Assembly: GCA_031260615.1 (NCBI GenBank)
Contig: JAISLG010000041.1
Coordinates: forward strand, 1-5,211
DNA from: Oscillospiraceae bacterium
Lineage (GTDB): Bacteria > Bacillota > Clostridia > Oscillospirales > Ruminococcaceae
DNA length: 5,211 nucleotides
Direction: 5' to 3'
In this document: piece after piece, positions 5,209-5,211 of the stretch
Layout: each line of letters starts with the position of its first letter
Numbering within the stretch: position 1 is the stretch's first letter
Made by a program: the position numbers and the translations under genes
Notes under the pieces: generated by a model
Seen by the model: the letters and a program-made list of their open reading frames with translations, nothing else
Databases searched by the model: none
What the model was told of the DNA's origin: nothing

Positions 5209-5211
5209 CTA

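Overview
The window looks like chromosomal DNA of an endospore-forming member of the Clostridia (Firmicutes), probably an uncultured gut or rumen lineage. The main evidence is a complete spoIIAA-spoIIAB-sigF operon with a perfect Spo0A box (TGTCGAA) upstream. Supporting evidence is a TPP riboswitch followed by thiT (an ECF-type thiamine transporter), clear Shine-Dalgarno sites on several genes, and a small protein matching a C-terminal pattern I remember from clostridial hypothetical proteins. No phage, insertion sequence, CRISPR array, tRNA or rRNA is visible. The only plausible undescribed element is a type IV pilin-like protein that ends in a CBM5/12-like carbohydrate-binding module.

Layout. 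Positions 1-1198 (minus) hold the first 399 codons of a secreted transglutaminase-like protein; its 3' end lies outside the window. Positions 1311-2920 (minus) hold the forespore sigma-factor module, transcribed spoIIAA, spoIIAB, sigF. A hairpin overlaps the sigF stop codon. Positions 2921-3164 are a divergent regulatory region, with a Spo0A box and a TATAAT element facing spoIIAA and a separate sigma-A-like promoter facing the prepilin gene. Positions 3165-3905 (plus) encode the prepilin-CBM fusion, followed by a strong intrinsic terminator. Positions 3954-4006 are a short tandem repeat. A near-consensus promoter, a TPP aptamer, a leader terminator and thiT follow (4018-4868, plus). A bidirectional terminator at 4886-4919 separates thiT from a convergent minus-strand reading frame, which is the C-terminal end of a conserved protein. 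That frame meets an in-frame TAG exactly at the window edge.

How the genes work together. SpoIIAB is an anti-sigma kinase that holds SigF inactive and phosphorylates SpoIIAA. Unphosphorylated SpoIIAA releases SigF in the forespore. Product lengths (117, 144 and 255 residues) are nearly identical to those I recall for Bacillus subtilis (117, 146, 255) if sigF starts at its internal ATG with a good ribosome binding site. The prepilin and thiT genes each have their own promoter and terminator, so they look like independent single-gene units. Whether the transglutaminase-like gene belongs to the sporulation programme cannot be decided from sequence alone.
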